Shown here: piece after piece, positions 25,558 through 34,562 of the stretch | Layout: each line of letters starts with the position of its first letter | Position numbering within the stretch: position 1 is the first letter of the stretch | NCBI GenBank assembly: GCA_016841965.1 | Contig: JAEANN010000022.1 | Span: 96,734-160,733 of the forward strand | Source: Candidatus Roseilinea mizusawaensis | GTDB lineage: Bacteria > Chloroflexota > Anaerolineae > J036 > Brachytrichaceae | Reading direction: 5' to 3' | Length of the DNA stretch: 64,000 nucleotides | Position numbers and translations under genes: made by a program | The notes under the pieces: model-generated | Database searches by the model: none | What the model was told of the DNA's origin: nothing | The model's input: only the letters and a program-made list of their open reading frames with translations

Positions 25558-26253
25558 ATGCCATTCCTGTTTGATCCGCTTTATCTTGTTTTTGCCTTGC
25601 CCGGCCTGTTGCTGGCCATGTGGGCGCAGCTTAAAGTACGCGGGGCATTTTCGCGCTACGCGCAGGTGCCCACCTCGCGCGGCGTGAGCGGCCTGGACGC
25701 GGCCAAGCTGCTGATTCGTCACAACAATCTTGGGCATGTTGGTATTCAGGGCACACCCGGCGAGTTGACCGACCACTACGACCCACGCACGCGCTCGATC
25801 TATCTATCGGACAGCTCGGTGCACAACTCGGTAGCATCTGTAGCCATTGTAGCCCACGAACTGGGCCACGCCGAGCAAGACGCCCAGGGTTATGCGCCGC
25901 TTAAACTGCGCGGGGCGATCGTCCCGGCTGTTACTGTCGGCGCGTGGGTAGGGCCGGTGCTCTTCATGGTTGGCCTGCTGTTTCAAAGCATGCAACTGGC
26001 CTGGCTGGGCGTGATCGCGTTTGCATTGACAGCAGCGTTCACGCTGGTGACGTTGCCGGTGGAGTTCGACGCCAGCCGGCGGGCGCTGCGCATGTTGCAG
26101 AGCAGCTACATCCTCGTGGGCGAGGAACTGAACGGCGCCAAGAAAGTGCTCGATGCGGCGGCATGGACTTATGTGGCGGCAGCCCTACAGTCAATCCTGA
26201 CCCTGCTGTATTACGTGACATTGCTCACCGGCATGCGACGTAGCGAAGAGTGA
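25558..26253 (+). CDS. Zinc metallopeptidase, YugP/Zn_peptidase_2 family
   Basis: 231 residues from the ATG at 25558, behind a GAGGAAAG ribosome site. There is an N-terminal membrane helix (about 8-24), then a cytoplasm- or surface-facing domain with the zinc motif VAHELGHAEQDAQG (HExxH at about 98-102), followed by two or three more helices. The stretch GVSGLDAAKLLI, the DHYDPRTRSIYLSDS segment and the late FPVEFDASRRAL-like LPVEFDASRRAL are family hallmarks. The biological substrate is unknown. A rho-independent terminator follows 30 bp after the stop. Confidence 0.92.
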   Translation: MPFLFDPLYLVFALPGLLLAMWAQLKVRGAFSRYAQVPTSRGVSGLDAAKLLIRHNNLGHVGIQGTPGELTDHYDPRTRSIYLSDSSVHNSVASVAIVAHELGHAEQDAQGYAPLKLRGAIVPAVTVGAWVGPVLFMVGLLFQSMQLAWLGVIAFALTAAFTLVTLPVEFDASRRALRMLQSSYILVGEELNGAKKVLDAAAWTYVAAALQSILTLLYYVTLLTGMRRSEE

Positions 26254-26283
26254 ATCGCCTGACGGTTGACCCTTTTTGCTATG

Positions 26284-26316
26284 AAACCCGCTCGATATAA
26301 GTCGGGCGGGTTTTAT
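26284..26316 (+). terminator. Rho-independent terminator after the Zn-peptidase
   Basis: AAACCCGC (26284-26291) pairs with GCGGGTTT (26306-26313), followed by TTATT. Confidence 0.85.
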
Positions 26317-26338
26317 TGCGCGTTCTGGCTGCTCCCTC

Positions 26339-26347
26339 TGCTATAAT
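26339..26347 (+). promoter_or_regulatory. Extended -10 promoter (TGCTATAAT)
   Basis: A consensus extended -10 box lies 20 bases before the ATG at 26368. No good -35 is found at 16-18 bp, which is normal for extended -10 promoters. The leader would be about 14 bases long and has no ribosome site. Confidence 0.65.
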
Positions 26348-26367
26348 CTTCCAAGACGTTCCCAGCC

Positions 26368-26907
26368 ATGAACACAAGCACAACCCCACAGCAAACGCCG
26401 GCCAGTCCATCGAGCACACTGGGCCCCGCCTTGCCCGAAGAGACCAAGCCGAACACGAAGCTACTCATTGGCATGATCGTGGGCGGAATCGTGTTCATCG
26501 CCGTCACCATCTTCGTCATCTGGTTTCTGGCCGTCGACCCGCAGCGCACTGCAAACATCCGCGACATGTTTATCATTGCGCTCGCGCTTGTAAGTGTTGT
26601 CATCGGGGCGTTGTTGGCTGTGCTGGTATGGCAACTACAATCGCTCATCGCACTGCTGCGCAACGAGATCAAGCCGATGCTGACCAACGCAAATCAAACC
26701 GTGAACACTGTGCGTGGCACGGCTGTATTCATGAGCGACAACCTGGCGAGGCCGGCTATCAAGGCATTCAGTTTCCTATCGGGCTTAAAAGGTGTGGCCG
26801 ACGCTGTTGGCGCGCGAGCCGGCACAACATCACGTCGGCGTCGCGGATCATCGAACGGCTCAGGCGCAGCCGGTGGAACAAGTGATGGCACTGATGCTGC
26901 GAACTGA
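26368..26907 (+). CDS. Two-helix membrane protein, DUF948-like
   Basis: 179 residues. A Thr/Pro/Ser-rich N-terminus of about 30 residues is followed by two membrane helices (about 32-56 and 65-92). An amphipathic stretch (SLIALLRNEIKPMLTNANQT) then looks like DUF948 proteins. The tail is low-complexity Gly/Ser/Arg/Thr. DUF948-type proteins are often coded next to YtxH proteins, as here (136 bp downstream, same strand). No enzymatic motif is seen. It may be part of an envelope-stress pair, which is inference from the pairing only. Confidence 0.6.
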   Translation: MNTSTTPQQTPASPSSTLGPALPEETKPNTKLLIGMIVGGIVFIAVTIFVIWFLAVDPQRTANIRDMFIIALALVSVVIGALLAVLVWQLQSLIALLRNEIKPMLTNANQTVNTVRGTAVFMSDNLARPAIKAFSFLSGLKGVADAVGARAGTTSRRRRGSSNGSGAAGGTSDGTDAAN

Positions 26908-27043
26908 GCAGTCTCGATGATGTAAAGCCGGGACATCGGGCACACTAACAAACCACTGCCTGCTTGGACAGGCGCATCAAGATTAGGTCGCGGGGTCAGG
27001 TTCACAGCCAGTTCCTGCACGCGCGACGAAGGAGTTTAATCAA

Positions 27044-27391
27044 ATGACACAACAAGATTCAGGCGCTGAGATTGGAGCATTCTTTGCCGGCGTGTTGATC
27101 GGCGCACTGGTCGGCGCAGCATCGGCTTTGCTGGTGGCCCCACAGTCCGGCGAGGAGACCCGCAAGCAAATCAGCCGCACGAGTGAAGAGCTTCGTGACC
27201 GCGCTCAGGACATTCTGGAAGACGCGCGCGAGCGCGCGGATGCAACCATCGCCGACGCGCGCCGCCGGGCTGAGCGCATTATCGAGGAAGCCCGCGAGCG
27301 CGCGGCAGAAATAGCAAACGAAGCGCGCGAACGGGTCGAAATCGCGATCGAAGAAGCGAAGGATAGGCCGGCTGCCGGCACTCAAAGCTGA
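27044..27391 (+). CDS. YtxH-like protein
   Basis: 115 residues. The N-terminal glycine-rich membrane helix AFFAGVLIGALVGAASALLV followed by APQSGEETRKQI is the YtxH signature. The rest (about 45-110) is one long charged helix built of Arg/Glu/Ala repeats (11-residue-like DARRRAERIIEEARERAAEI), most likely a coiled coil. A good GAAGGAG site lies 9 bases before the ATG. YtxH proteins are general-stress membrane proteins in Bacillus with no known activity. The 450 bp after it carry no gene but hold a hairpin, a short repeat, a promoter and an operator. Confidence 0.82.
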   Translation: MTQQDSGAEIGAFFAGVLIGALVGAASALLVAPQSGEETRKQISRTSEELRDRAQDILEDARERADATIADARRRAERIIEEARERAAEIANEARERVEIAIEEAKDRPAAGTQS

Positions 27392-27551
27392 GCATCGGCG
27401 CATATCCCCCCTCAGAGCGCGCAGAAGAGCGCACAGAGCGTTATCCACGCCCGTTTTCCGTACTGCCTCCTGTCACACAGGCGCAGCGCAGGGTCGTCAC
27501 GTCGCACAGGCGTGATCTGTAACATCCCGCGCAACCTATTTCCACAATAGA

Positions 27552-27585
27552 AAGCGCCACCGGGTCAAATGATCCGGTGGCGCTT
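27552..27585. terminator. Strong hairpin after ytxH
   Basis: AAGCGCCACCGG (27552-27563) pairs perfectly with CCGGTGGCGCTT (27574-27585). The T-run is short on the plus strand. It probably ends transcription of the YtxH unit. Confidence 0.65.
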
Positions 27586-27710
27586 CTGCGTAACAGTGTC
27601 AGGCCGGCTCGCGCGCCGGCTCAGAATGTCGCTGCTTGCGCACTCCTGCTTGTGCGCGACACTTTTCCACAGCGACATCGCGCAAGCTCCCCGATACAGC
27701 ACCGGCCACT

Positions 27711-27750
27711 TTTGCGCATTTGCGCATTTGCACATTTGCACATTTGCCGT
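27711..27750. repeat. 8-bp tandem repeat (TTTGCRCA, 4-5 units)
   Basis: TTTGCGCA twice, TTTGCACA twice, then TTTGCCGT. It ends five bases before the -35 box of the dtxR-like gene. Confidence 0.9.
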
Positions 27751-27754
27751 GCGC

Positions 27755-27783
27755 TTGACAAATTTCTCATGAAAAACTAAAAT
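27755..27783 (+). promoter_or_regulatory. Near-consensus sigma-70 promoter of the metal operon
   Basis: TTGACA (27755-27760), 17-base spacer, TAAAAT (27778-27783). The start would be near 27790, directly at the operator. Confidence 0.85.
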
Positions 27784-27791
27784 TCAATACC

Positions 27792-27812
27792 TGTCAAATT
27801 AAAAATTTGACA
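27792..27812. promoter_or_regulatory. Perfect 21-bp palindromic operator (DtxR/MntR-type)
   Basis: TGTCAAATT, AAA, AATTTGACA: nine paired bases around a 3-base centre. The size, AT-rich centre and position over the start site fit metal-dependent repressors of the DtxR family. The gene it precedes codes for one, so autoregulation is likely. Confidence 0.85.
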
Positions 27813-27841
27813 ATACAAATAAGGCACACACAGGGCAGACC

Positions 27842-28603
27842 ATGGACACAGAAATTCAGTCGCTGAACGACGCGACATTACACTACCTGGACGCCATTTA
27901 CCGATTGTCGCAAGATGGTCAGCCGGCCACGACCAACACCATCGCCGGGAAGCTGGGCGTGACGCCCTCTGGCGCAAGCATCATGCTTAAACGCCTGGCC
28001 GATCGCAAGCTCGTCCAACTGACGCCGTACAAAGGCGCCACGCTCACGCCACAGGGTGTCAGAATCGCATTGCGCACCATTCGTCGGCACCGCCTGCTAG
28101 AGGTCTTTCTCATTCAGGTGATGGGCTTCCAGTGGCATGAAGTGGACAAACATGCACACGCGCTGGAAACGGTGATCGACCAGGAGTTCGAGGATCGCAT
28201 CGCAGAGATCACCGGTAACCCGACGCGCTGCCCGCACGGACATGTGATTCCCACGCGCGACGGGGTGCTGCCACGCGTGCCGGATGTCAAACTGGTCTCC
28301 TGCCCGGTCGGCGCGTCGGGGGTGATCCGCTGCATCGACACCGACAATGCCGAATGGCTCGAATACTTCGGCCAGCTCGGGTTGATGCCCGATGCGCGCG
28401 TGACGCTGAAGTCTATTGCGCCTTATGGCGGCGCTGTAACCATATCAACGCCCCATGACAGCATAACACTCGGCTTTGAGTTGGCCGAGGTGATTTTGAT
28501 CGAGCCAGACAAACCCGCCGACGCGTGGGTTAGCCCGGCAGGCCGGCCACACGCACGGCATGCACGAACACGGCGGGCAGGTTTTAGACACAAGGGGTCA
28601 TGA
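27842..28603 (+). CDS. Metal-dependent transcriptional regulator, DtxR/MntR family
   Basis: 253 residues. The N-terminal winged helix (about 8-75) has YLDAIYRLSQDG and NTIAGKLGVTPSGASIMLKRL. The dimerisation part has HRLLEVFLIQVMGFQWHEVD, HAHALETVID and FEDRIAEI with the usual metal-site His/Glu residues. GNPTRCPHGHVIP is the family's Cys/His turn. A C-terminal FeoA/SH3-like domain (about 150-220) follows, then an unusual Arg/His-rich tail of about 25 residues. It is co-directional with a P1B ATPase 4 bp downstream, and a matching operator lies at its own promoter. Whether it senses Fe(II) or Mn(II) cannot be told from the motifs. Confidence 0.93.
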   Translation: MDTEIQSLNDATLHYLDAIYRLSQDGQPATTNTIAGKLGVTPSGASIMLKRLADRKLVQLTPYKGATLTPQGVRIALRTIRRHRLLEVFLIQVMGFQWHEVDKHAHALETVIDQEFEDRIAEITGNPTRCPHGHVIPTRDGVLPRVPDVKLVSCPVGASGVIRCIDTDNAEWLEYFGQLGLMPDARVTLKSIAPYGGAVTISTPHDSITLGFELAEVILIEPDKPADAWVSPAGRPHARHARTRRAGFRHKGS

Positions 28604-28607
28604 GACG

Positions 28608-30992
28608 ATGAATCAACATTTGACTGTGACTGTTGACAGACAACCCAATGCGCCCGACGGCGCTGATGTGCGCGCCGGCTGCGCCGGCGTCCTGGCAGCG
28701 ACCATCCAACAGCCCGGCATTCTGCGTGTCAGTCTAGAGCCATCCCAACAGACCGTCACACTAGACTACGATCCAGCGCGGTTGAAAGAGGGCGACGTGG
28801 ACGAGTTGCTCAGCCGCATAGCACCTATCATCCAAAAAACCATGAACGAGTGCAGCGCCAGGTCCAGTCGTGCTTGTGCAGCCTGCGCCGCCGCAATCAA
28901 CCATCCCATGCAGCCTGCTCAGGCAATTCGGCGCGCCACAATTGCCATCGACGGCGCAGCCCACGATATTTGCTTCGACCGGCCAGACATGCCTGCCACA
29001 AGCAGCGACACGGCGCCCAGTTTAGGCTGGCTTCAGCGCGCGCGGGCATGGCTGACTGAACAAAGAATCGAGGCGCTCTTTGTTCCCATCACACTGATTG
29101 CTATGTTGCTTGGGTTGCTTGCGGAGCGCGCACTGTTGGCGCCGCAAATGGCCGGCGCACTCTACCTGCTGGCCTACATCACCGGCGGCGCATTCGGCTT
29201 GAAGGGCGGCATCGAAGCGCTGCGCGAGCGCGTCATCGACGTGGACCTGCTCATGGTGCTGGCCGCCCTCGGCGCTGCCATTGTTGGCGCGCCGTTCGAG
29301 GGCGCCATGCTGCTGTTCCTGTTCTCGCTATCGAACGTATTGCAGGCGTTTGCGATCGGCCGCTCGCGCGACGCAATCCGCGCGTTGGTGAAGCTGCGCC
29401 CCACCCGGGCGCTGGCGCGTCGGGGAAGCCGGCTGGAGCTGATGCCCATCGACCGCATCGTGGTGGGCGACCGCATCTTCGTGCGCCCCGGCGAACGCAT
29501 CCCGCTAGATGGCATCGTGATCGAGGGAGAAAGCACGGTTGATCAGGCTTCCATCACCGGTGAATCCATGCCGGTGCTGAAGAAACAGGGGGATCGCGTC
29601 TTCGCCGGCACAATCAACCAGCGCGGCAGCCTTGAAGTGCGCGTGACTCACCTGGCAACCGACTCGACTATCTCGCGGCTGATCAAACTGGTGGAAGAAG
29701 CGCAGAGCGAGAAAGCGCGCACACAGCGCTTTCTGGAACAGGCCGAGCGGCGGTATGCCATGGGTGTGCTCGCGTTGACAGCGTTGTTAATCCTCCTGCC
29801 ACCGCTGCTCTTCAACGAGCGATTCGAATCAGCTTTATACCGCGCTATGACGGTGATGGTTGTGGCGTCGCCGTGCGCCCTGGTGATCAGCACACCGGCC
29901 ACTATCTTATCGGCTATCGGCAACGGCGCGCGCAGAGGCATCTTGTTCAAGGGCGGCGTTCATCTGGAGCAAGCAGCCGGCATCCGCGCTATCGCTTTCG
30001 ACAAGACCGGCACATTGACCGAGGGCAAACCGCGCGTTACCGATATCATCGTGACCCCCGCTTCAGAGACCAACGACTGGAGCGGCCGCGAATCAGATTT
30101 GCTGGCACTGGCGGCGGCTGTCGAAGCCAAGTCCGAGCATCCCGTCGCGCATGCCATCGTTAACGAAGCCAAAGCGCGCGGGCTGGAAGCCCAACTGCCC
30201 CAGTCAGAAGGTTTCATCGCCCGGCCCGGCCTGGGCGTTAGCGCCACAATCAACGGAATAACCATTGCCATTGGCAGCCCGCGCTACTTCGAGGCCTTCG
30301 ATTGCCTGGCATGCAGCAGCGCCGGGCACGAAGTGATGCGCCTGCAAGGCGAAGGCAAAACCGCGATGCTGGTCGCGCGCATCGCACATGACCGTCGGTC
30401 GGCCGAGGTGCTGGGCGTGATCGCCGTGGCCGACAAACTGCGCCCCGACGCGGCCCAAGTCGTGCGCGAACTGCGCGAAATGGGCTTGCGCACCGTCATG
30501 CTCACCGGCGACAACAGGGTCGTGGCGCAGGCTATCGCCGCCGAAGCCGGCGTGGACGAATTCCATGCCGAATTGCTCCCTGAGGACAAAGTGCGCCTGG
30601 TGCGAGACATAGCCCAGGACGGAGCCGTGGCGATGGTGGGCGACGGCATCAACGATGCGCCGGCGCTGGCAACTGCCACCGTAGGCATCGCCATGGGTGC
30701 AGCCGGCACAGACGTCGCGCTCGAAACCGCCGACATCGTGCTGATGTCCGACGATCTGTCGAACATTCCTTACGTGATTGCGCTCAGCCGGCAAGCGCAA
30801 CGCACCGTGATGCGCAATTTGGCCTTTGCCGGCGCCGTGATCCTCATCATGGTTGCCGCAGCCCTCGGTGTGCAGATTCCGCTGCCGCTGGGCGTCGTAG
30901 CGCACGAGGGCAGCACCGTACTTGTTTCGCTGAACGGCTTGCGGCTGCTGGCCTGGCGCAAAACGCGCCAAAGGCAGCAGGCAATACGATGA
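28608..30992 (+). CDS. P1B-type metal-exporting ATPase (SPC/HEGST, P1B-4-like)
   Basis: 794 residues from the ATG at 28608, four bases after the regulator's stop. The N-terminus has a degenerate ferredoxin-like fold (about 5-80) without the CxxC of heavy-metal domains, then a small Cys cluster (ECSARSSRACAACAAA). Catalytic parts are TGES (about 316), the membrane metal motif ASPCALVIS (about 420-428), the phosphorylated DKTGT (Asp about 465) and VGDGINDAPALA. The late helix has VVAHEGSTVLVSLNG. SPC plus HEGST is the pattern of the P1B-4 group, which exports Co(II), Fe(II) or related ions, rather than CPC-type Cu or Zn pumps. With the DtxR-like gene it forms a metal-efflux operon. A terminator follows 19 bp after the stop. 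Confidence 0.92.
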   Translation: MNQHLTVTVDRQPNAPDGADVRAGCAGVLAATIQQPGILRVSLEPSQQTVTLDYDPARLKEGDVDELLSRIAPIIQKTMNECSARSSRACAACAAAINHPMQPAQAIRRATIAIDGAAHDICFDRPDMPATSSDTAPSLGWLQRARAWLTEQRIEALFVPITLIAMLLGLLAERALLAPQMAGALYLLAYITGGAFGLKGGIEALRERVIDVDLLMVLAALGAAIVGAPFEGAMLLFLFSLSNVLQAFAIGRSRDAIRALVKLRPTRALARRGSRLELMPIDRIVVGDRIFVRPGERIPLDGIVIEGESTVDQASITGESMPVLKKQGDRVFAGTINQRGSLEVRVTHLATDSTISRLIKLVEEAQSEKARTQRFLEQAERRYAMGVLALTALLILLPPLLFNERFESALYRAMTVMVVASPCALVISTPATILSAIGNGARRGILFKGGVHLEQAAGIRAIAFDKTGTLTEGKPRVTDIIVTPASETNDWSGRESDLLALAAAVEAKSEHPVAHAIVNEAKARGLEAQLPQSEGFIARPGLGVSATINGITIAIGSPRYFEAFDCLACSSAGHEVMRLQGEGKTAMLVARIAHDRRSAEVLGVIAVADKLRPDAAQVVRELREMGLRTVMLTGDNRVVAQAIAAEAGVDEFHAELLPEDKVRLVRDIAQDGAVAMVGDGINDAPALATATVGIAMGAAGTDVALETADIVLMSDDLSNIPYVIALSRQAQRTVMRNLAFAGAVILIMVAAALGVQIPLPLGVVAHEGSTVLVSLNGLRLLAWRKTRQRQQAIR

Positions 30993-31010
30993 CCGAGCGC
31001 GAAAGCAACT

Positions 31011-31042
31011 AAAAAGGCGCAGCCAAATGGCTGCGCCTTTCG
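31011..31042. terminator. Rho-independent terminator of the metal operon
   Basis: AAAGGCGCAGCC, loop aaat, GGCTGCGCCTTT, with A-run before and T-run after, so it can serve both strands. The next gene (31109-32158) ends towards it from the other side. Confidence 0.9.
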
Positions 31043-31108
31043 TTTCCAGTTTCAGGTTGATGCCTGACTCCGCGACACCATCAATCATCAAACAACTTGC
31101 AAAACCGG

Positions 31109-32158
31109 CTAATTCTTGAGATAGCGGTCAAAGAACTGCACCGTGCGCCGCATGACCAAGGAGAAACTGTTTGAGATGTTGTGGTTGTCGCCCCGATAGC
31201 TATAGAACTCTACCGCGCCGCCCACAGCCTGAATCTGATCGCGCAGCATCTCGGAGAACTCGAACGGCACCGACGTGTCGGCGGTGCCGTGGTGGAGTTG
31301 CACAGGGCCGGACAGATCGGCCAGGTAACTATTCGCGGAGATCGCGTTCCAGAAAGCCGGGTTCTGTTCAGGCGTGCCGTAAGTTTCGATAAGTTCGGTG
31401 CGCCAGGCGCGCGCGCGGGGCGGGATGGAGACGTTCGCCGGCCGGCGCCAGCGTGTCAACAGATCGGGGTACGACGCCACCACACCGGCCCAGATCACGC
31501 CGGCCTTGATATCGCGGCTTGTCACCATCGCCCGCAGCGTGATGTACCCGCCCATTGAGTGGCCCCACATGCCGATGCGATTCGGGTCGGCGTCGGGGAA
31601 TTGCTTCATTGCTGCCACGGCGTTTAACACGTCGATGGTGTACGCCGGCGAGCCATACGCGCCCTCAGCTTCTCCCTCTGAATTGCCATGTCCGCGATAG
31701 TCGGGGCGAAACACGATGTAGCCGTTGCGCGCCAGGTTGTCCACGTGCGCCACATAGCGTTCGGTGGTGCGGTATTGCGCCGGCGGGATGTAGCCGTGGT
31801 TGAACACGATCACCGGCCAGCCCGTTGCCGGGCGCTTGCCTCTCGGCACGGTGAGCAACGCATAAATCTTCAAGCCGTCGGACAAATACGAGGCAATATA
31901 GCGATCATAGTTTGCCCCGCGCGGCAGCGTCGATTCGATCGTGACATCGCCGGCTGGATAGTCGCGGCGGCGCAGATAGTCGATCGTCAACGGATGCACA
32001 GCGTCGGGTGTAGGCATCGGCTCCGCCGCTGCCGCCGACAGATGCGCAGCCGGGGCATGAGTCGCGGCGCGTGTTCCAGGCACATGGAGCACAGCCGCCT
32101 GGCAAACAATCAAAATCGCCAGCGCCAAACCCAGCCGTTTCGTTCGCAAACTTTGCAT
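31109..32158 (-). CDS. Secreted alpha/beta hydrolase (S9-peptidase-like)
   Basis: 349 residues from the ATG at 32158. A signal peptide (about 1-32) is followed by an Ala/Pro-rich spacer and an alpha/beta-hydrolase domain (about 65-349). The nucleophile elbow GMWGHSMGGYITLR puts Ser near residue 197. The acid is probably in HHGTADTSVPFEFSE, the base in YRGDNHNIS. FNHGYIPP gives the oxyanion strand. This arrangement is typical of secreted dienelactone-hydrolase-like or prolyl-oligopeptidase-like enzymes. Whether it is an esterase or a peptidase cannot be said. It stands alone between two convergent or opposite units. Confidence 0.85.
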   Translation of the reverse strand: MQSLRTKRLGLALAILIVCQAAVLHVPGTRAATHAPAAHLSAAAAEPMPTPDAVHPLTIDYLRRRDYPAGDVTIESTLPRGANYDRYIASYLSDGLKIYALLTVPRGKRPATGWPVIVFNHGYIPPAQYRTTERYVAHVDNLARNGYIVFRPDYRGHGNSEGEAEGAYGSPAYTIDVLNAVAAMKQFPDADPNRIGMWGHSMGGYITLRAMVTSRDIKAGVIWAGVVASYPDLLTRWRRPANVSIPPRARAWRTELIETYGTPEQNPAFWNAISANSYLADLSGPVQLHHGTADTSVPFEFSEMLRDQIQAVGGAVEFYSYRGDNHNISNSFSLVMRRTVQFFDRYLKN

Positions 32159-32368
32159 ATTCACCAACCTGAATCGATGTGATAGCGAAATGCTACACGC
32201 GATAGGGTTGCAGGCACAGCACTTCGCCGCGCGCGCAGACGCAACTCACTGGTCAGATTTGCGCGCCGGGGTTGATAATAGCCGGTAAGCTTAGAGCAGC
32301 CTGTATCACGCAAAGCGGGGGCATCTTCTGTGCAGGAAAAGCGCATGATGCAATCGCAGAAAACGTCA

Positions 32369-32397
32369 TTCCTGCCCAGACGGCAATCCAGGAACAC
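32369..32397. repeat. Degenerate palindromic repeat (GTCATTCC...GGAATCC style)
   Basis: GTCATTCCTGCCCAGACGGC followed by AATCCAGGA resembles the widespread intergenic palindrome built on GTCATTCC and GGAATCCAG, with several changes. It lies in a 277-bp gap between two minus-strand genes, in which nothing else is seen. Confidence 0.4.
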
Positions 32398-32435
32398 GAT
32401 CACCCTGCGCGCAGCTTGTGCCGGAGATGGTCTGC

Positions 32436-34454
32436 TCAGCGGCACTCTGGCAGATCGCCGGCTGCAAGCGGCGCGGCAAGTTGCAGTGCGTCGTGCTCTA
32501 ACGCTGCGCCATCAGAGCGCACCGCAGGCAGACGTTGCCCGGTCTGGTAGTCATACAGCCCCACCCATATAGTGACCGGCGCGGTGGACGGCGAACCCAT
32601 CAGCCAGCGGCGATCAACCGCATCGCGGCCGGCCGGCAGCGCCTGAAACCCCAGCAAGCCCGACAACAGCGCGCCATCTTGTTGGGCGATCAGGGCGCCT
32701 TGGGCATCGTAGACCTGCGCAAAGAGCGACAGGGTGGCCTGCGATGGGTCCGGCTGCGCGCCGGGCGCTCGGCGCCAGCGCGTCGCCAGAATCCATCCGC
32801 TGCGGCATGGTTGAGTGTGATGCGCCACAAGATACAGCGCCCCTCCGAAAGCAACCTGCGCATCACCCTCGAACACCGCCGGAGGTTCCACCCCACCCAC
32901 CCAGTCTGCGCGCAGTGTATCGGTGAAGTAGCGCACCCACATCACCCGGGCTGCCATTGTCAGCGCAGCCGGCAAGGCGCCGGCCTCCATTTGCTCGCCC
33001 CATGGGTGATACACATAGCTCAAGCCGGGCTGGAAGGGTGTGCTGAATTGCGCCAGTTGCACGTCGCGCCGCTGGCCGGCATTGGCCAACACCAGATCAT
33101 CGCCGCCAACATAGGGCGCCATGACGATCACCCCCTCAGAACCGACCGGGAAACGACGCGCTTTGGGGGCCACCCATTCGGGCATGTTCAACACCAGCAT
33201 GCGCTGATCTGGCGGCATGGTCAAGGCAGTCTGAACGAGCGCCGTGATCGGCGCGTGAACGCGCACATGAAGCGAAAGCTGGCTGCCGACATGCGCTGCG
33301 CCCAGCGCGCAAAGCAGCGCCACGCCAACAGCCCGCAGCGCCGGTGTGGAGAGCAGCTTGATTCGCCGCCCGCAGCCGGCGCGCGTCATCACATCGGCCA
33401 GAGCCAACGCCAGCGCAGCCCACACCAGCGCGACGCCGGCCAGCGGGACATACAGGGCGCGCGGGGCATTCAGCACATAGTCGGCCGACAAGCGCGCCAG
33501 GGGTGGCGCTGCCGCGCCGGCGAAAGCCAACAGGCCGGCCACAAGCAACACGTTCCACCGGCTGCGCGCTACGACGACTGCGACGCAGGCCGCCGCCGTC
33601 ATGCCCGCCGCCGCCATAACCGCTGCCTCATTGCCGGCCACCACCGGCTTTGTCAGCGCAGCGAACGGATAGGCCAGCATCTGCGCTGCATACAACGCGC
33701 GTTGCAAAAAGTCGGAAAGGGTCTGAACGGCCTCTGGCGGAGCGCCTTTTGGGATCAACGGATAGATGAGCAGATACACAACGCCCGGCGCAGCCACCGC
33801 GATGAATGACCAGGCATGTCGCTCCCACCGGCGCAAACGCCATGCGCGACTGATCTCATACACCAGACAGAAGCCGGCTGCCACGACACCAATTTCATTG
33901 GCAAGGAATGACAGCACCGCCAGAGCAAGGGATATCGCCCAATATCGCGCGCGGCCCGATTGCCGCGCCGCCACGTAAGACAGGGTTGCGCTCAGCGTGA
34001 ACAGACAGGCCAGCAGATGATTCAGGCCGGCCGGCAGCGCCACCGCCTGAAACACAAACGGATTGAGCGCGTAGAGCAGGCCGACTGCCAGTTCCATGCC
34101 GGCGTCTGACCTGCCGGCAAGCGCCCGCGCCAGGCGCGTCAACAACACGGCGTTGGCGCTGTGGACGATGAGGCACAGCGCATGCAGCACAAACGGGCCG
34201 GCCGGCCCCAGCGCGCGCGCCAGCATATAGCCCAGCAGGTACAGCGGCCGATAGTAACCGAAGTTCTCGGTGCGCACGAATGCATCGCCTAGCGTGTAAC
34301 CGTCGACCAGACGAACCGACCAGGCGTCGTCGAATGCCAGTGGCAACTGCACACTTGGCCAGTACACAACCAGAACGGCTCCGGCAATCGCACCGGTCAA
34401 GAGGAGCGGCGCGTAGCGCGCTAGAGGGGGCGAGTCGGATGAAGCAGCGCTCAA
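32436..34454 (-). CDS. Polytopic glycosyltransferase-like protein (GT-C type)
   Basis: 672 residues, start TTG at 34454. About 11 membrane helices fill residues 12-400. The first loop carries LPLAFDDAWSVRLVDGYT, an Asp-Asp pair like the catalytic loop of GT-C (PMT/oligosaccharyl-transferase-like) enzymes that use lipid-linked sugars. YRPLYLLGY follows. The C-terminal 250 residues are outside the membrane. The last part (SLFAQVYDAQGALIAQQDG ... WVGLYDYQTGQRLP) matches a module also seen in the glycosyltransferase at 40012-41979. It probably glycosylates exported polymers or proteins; donor and acceptor are unknown. Confidence 0.65.
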   Translation of the reverse strand: MSAASSDSPPLARYAPLLLTGAIAGAVLVVYWPSVQLPLAFDDAWSVRLVDGYTLGDAFVRTENFGYYRPLYLLGYMLARALGPAGPFVLHALCLIVHSANAVLLTRLARALAGRSDAGMELAVGLLYALNPFVFQAVALPAGLNHLLACLFTLSATLSYVAARQSGRARYWAISLALAVLSFLANEIGVVAAGFCLVYEISRAWRLRRWERHAWSFIAVAAPGVVYLLIYPLIPKGAPPEAVQTLSDFLQRALYAAQMLAYPFAALTKPVVAGNEAAVMAAAGMTAAACVAVVVARSRWNVLLVAGLLAFAGAAAPPLARLSADYVLNAPRALYVPLAGVALVWAALALALADVMTRAGCGRRIKLLSTPALRAVGVALLCALGAAHVGSQLSLHVRVHAPITALVQTALTMPPDQRMLVLNMPEWVAPKARRFPVGSEGVIVMAPYVGGDDLVLANAGQRRDVQLAQFSTPFQPGLSYVYHPWGEQMEAGALPAALTMAARVMWVRYFTDTLRADWVGGVEPPAVFEGDAQVAFGGALYLVAHHTQPCRSGWILATRWRRAPGAQPDPSQATLSLFAQVYDAQGALIAQQDGALLSGLLGFQALPAGRDAVDRRWLMGSPSTAPVTIWVGLYDYQTGQRLPAVRSDGAALEHDALQLAAPLAAGDLPECR

Positions 34455-34466
34455 AGCAGCAACACA

Positions 34467-34521
34467 AAATGCCGGCCGTGGTTCAGTGCGCGTGCGGCGT
34501 CACTTACCACGGCCGGCGTTT
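34467..34521 (-). terminator. rpsT terminator, 16-bp stem
   Basis: On the minus strand AAACGCCGGCCGTGGT (34521-34506) pairs with ACCACGGCCGGCATTT (34482-34467) with one wobble, followed by a short T-run. It lies between the rpsT stop and the next minus-strand start. Confidence 0.8.
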
Positions 34522-34562
34522 GAGACAATATGTTCGATTGTGCTGGCGGCCTGCAGCCGGCC

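Noticed and set aside
27392..27700. Small gene in the gap after ytxH
   Set aside because: Short open frames there have no ribosome site or family motif; a hairpin and a tandem repeat explain the stretch.
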